NCBI GenBank assembly: GCA_027578815.1
Contig: JANBTH010000574.1
Span: forward strand, 1-14,562
Direction of reading: 5' to 3'
Source of the DNA: Coemansia sp. RSA 1804
Lineage: Eukaryota > Kickxellomycota > Kickxellomycetes > Kickxellales > Kickxellaceae
DNA: 14,562 bases
The notes under the pieces were generated by a model. The model had not been told where the DNA came from. It saw only the letters and a list, made by a program, of their open reading frames with translations, and did not search any database. Position numbers and translations under genes: made by a program. This document shows positions 14,486 through 14,562 of the stretch, piece after piece (the stretch's first letter is position 1; every line of letters starts with the position of its first letter).

Positions 14486-14562
14486 CTCCTAAAGAATATA
14501 CTTTGACTGCATGTAGTTCAAACTGCCACTATTGTGTATCTATTATTATAAACATTTATGTT
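14486..14562 (-). repeat. Exact 77-bp terminal inverted repeat, right copy
   Basis: This is the reverse complement of bases 1-77. See the left copy for the probable assembly explanation. Confidence 0.95.

Larger units (their letters stand above)
12510..14562 (-). repeat. Right arm of ~2.1-kb diverged inverted repeat (F-box unit B)
   Basis: This is the partner of the left arm in opposite orientation, containing F-box copy B and about 440 bp of its upstream DNA. It lacks a 44-bp stretch found upstream of copy A. Its last 77 bases (14486-14562) are the exact reverse complement of bases 1-77. The inner boundary lies close to the copy B stop codon and is approximate. Confidence 0.85.

Noticed and set aside
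1..14562. A DNA transposon with long terminal inverted repeats and cargo
   Set aside because: No transposase or other mobility gene lies between the arms, the core genes are conserved cellular genes, no target-site duplication can be seen, and the 77-bp end match fits an assembly k-mer.
1..14562. tRNA, rRNA, CRISPR array, telomere repeat or origin
   Set aside because: No cloverleaf, rRNA core, spaced direct-repeat array or telomeric tandem repeat was seen on either strand.

Overview
The window looks like nuclear DNA from a fungus, most likely an early-diverging, intron-poor lineage such as Kickxellomycotina (Coemansia-like). Two long single-exon genes encode widely conserved eukaryotic signalling proteins: an OCRL/INPP5B-type inositol 5-phosphatase and an Ssk1/Mcs4-type HOG-pathway response regulator. 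They are flanked by two members of a lineage-specific, AT-rich F-box/LRR-like family. The lineage assignment is inferred from protein style and gene structure; no marker gene is present.

Layout. 1-485 is the upstream region of F-box copy A, which is 486-2135 on the + strand. A short intergenic promoter (2136-2427) leads to the 5-phosphatase (2428-5109, +). A 1.17-kb T-rich spacer (5110-6275) separates it from the SSK1-like regulator (6276-12413, +). F-box copy B (12497-14119, -) converges on SSK1 with only 83 bp between stop codons, and its upstream region is 14120-14562. The F-box unit (upstream region plus CDS, about 2.1 kb) therefore forms a large, diverged inverted repeat around a GC-richer 10-kb core. 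The two outermost ends are a perfect 77-bp inverted repeat. That coincides with a common de Bruijn assembly k-mer, so the window is probably one whole contig that stopped inside a collapsed repeat.

Function. The 5-phosphatase should remove the 5-phosphate from PI(4,5)P2-type lipids at membranes, using its ASH and RhoGAP-like modules for targeting. The SSK1-like protein should receive phosphate from a histidine phosphotransfer protein and control the stress MAPKKK. No operon-like or direct functional link between the two is implied. The F-box proteins would be SCF ubiquitin-ligase substrate adaptors if the F-box assignment is right.

Most interesting points: (1) the noncoding upstream DNA of the two F-box paralogues is far more conserved than their coding sequences, including an 81-bp island with one mismatch; (2) the 2045-aa SSK1-like protein seems to carry a decayed histidine kinase and a decayed receiver in front of its intact receiver; (3) a 22-bp exact repeat lies at the 5' ends of both core genes; (4) the inverted F-box repeats could allow inversion of the core.
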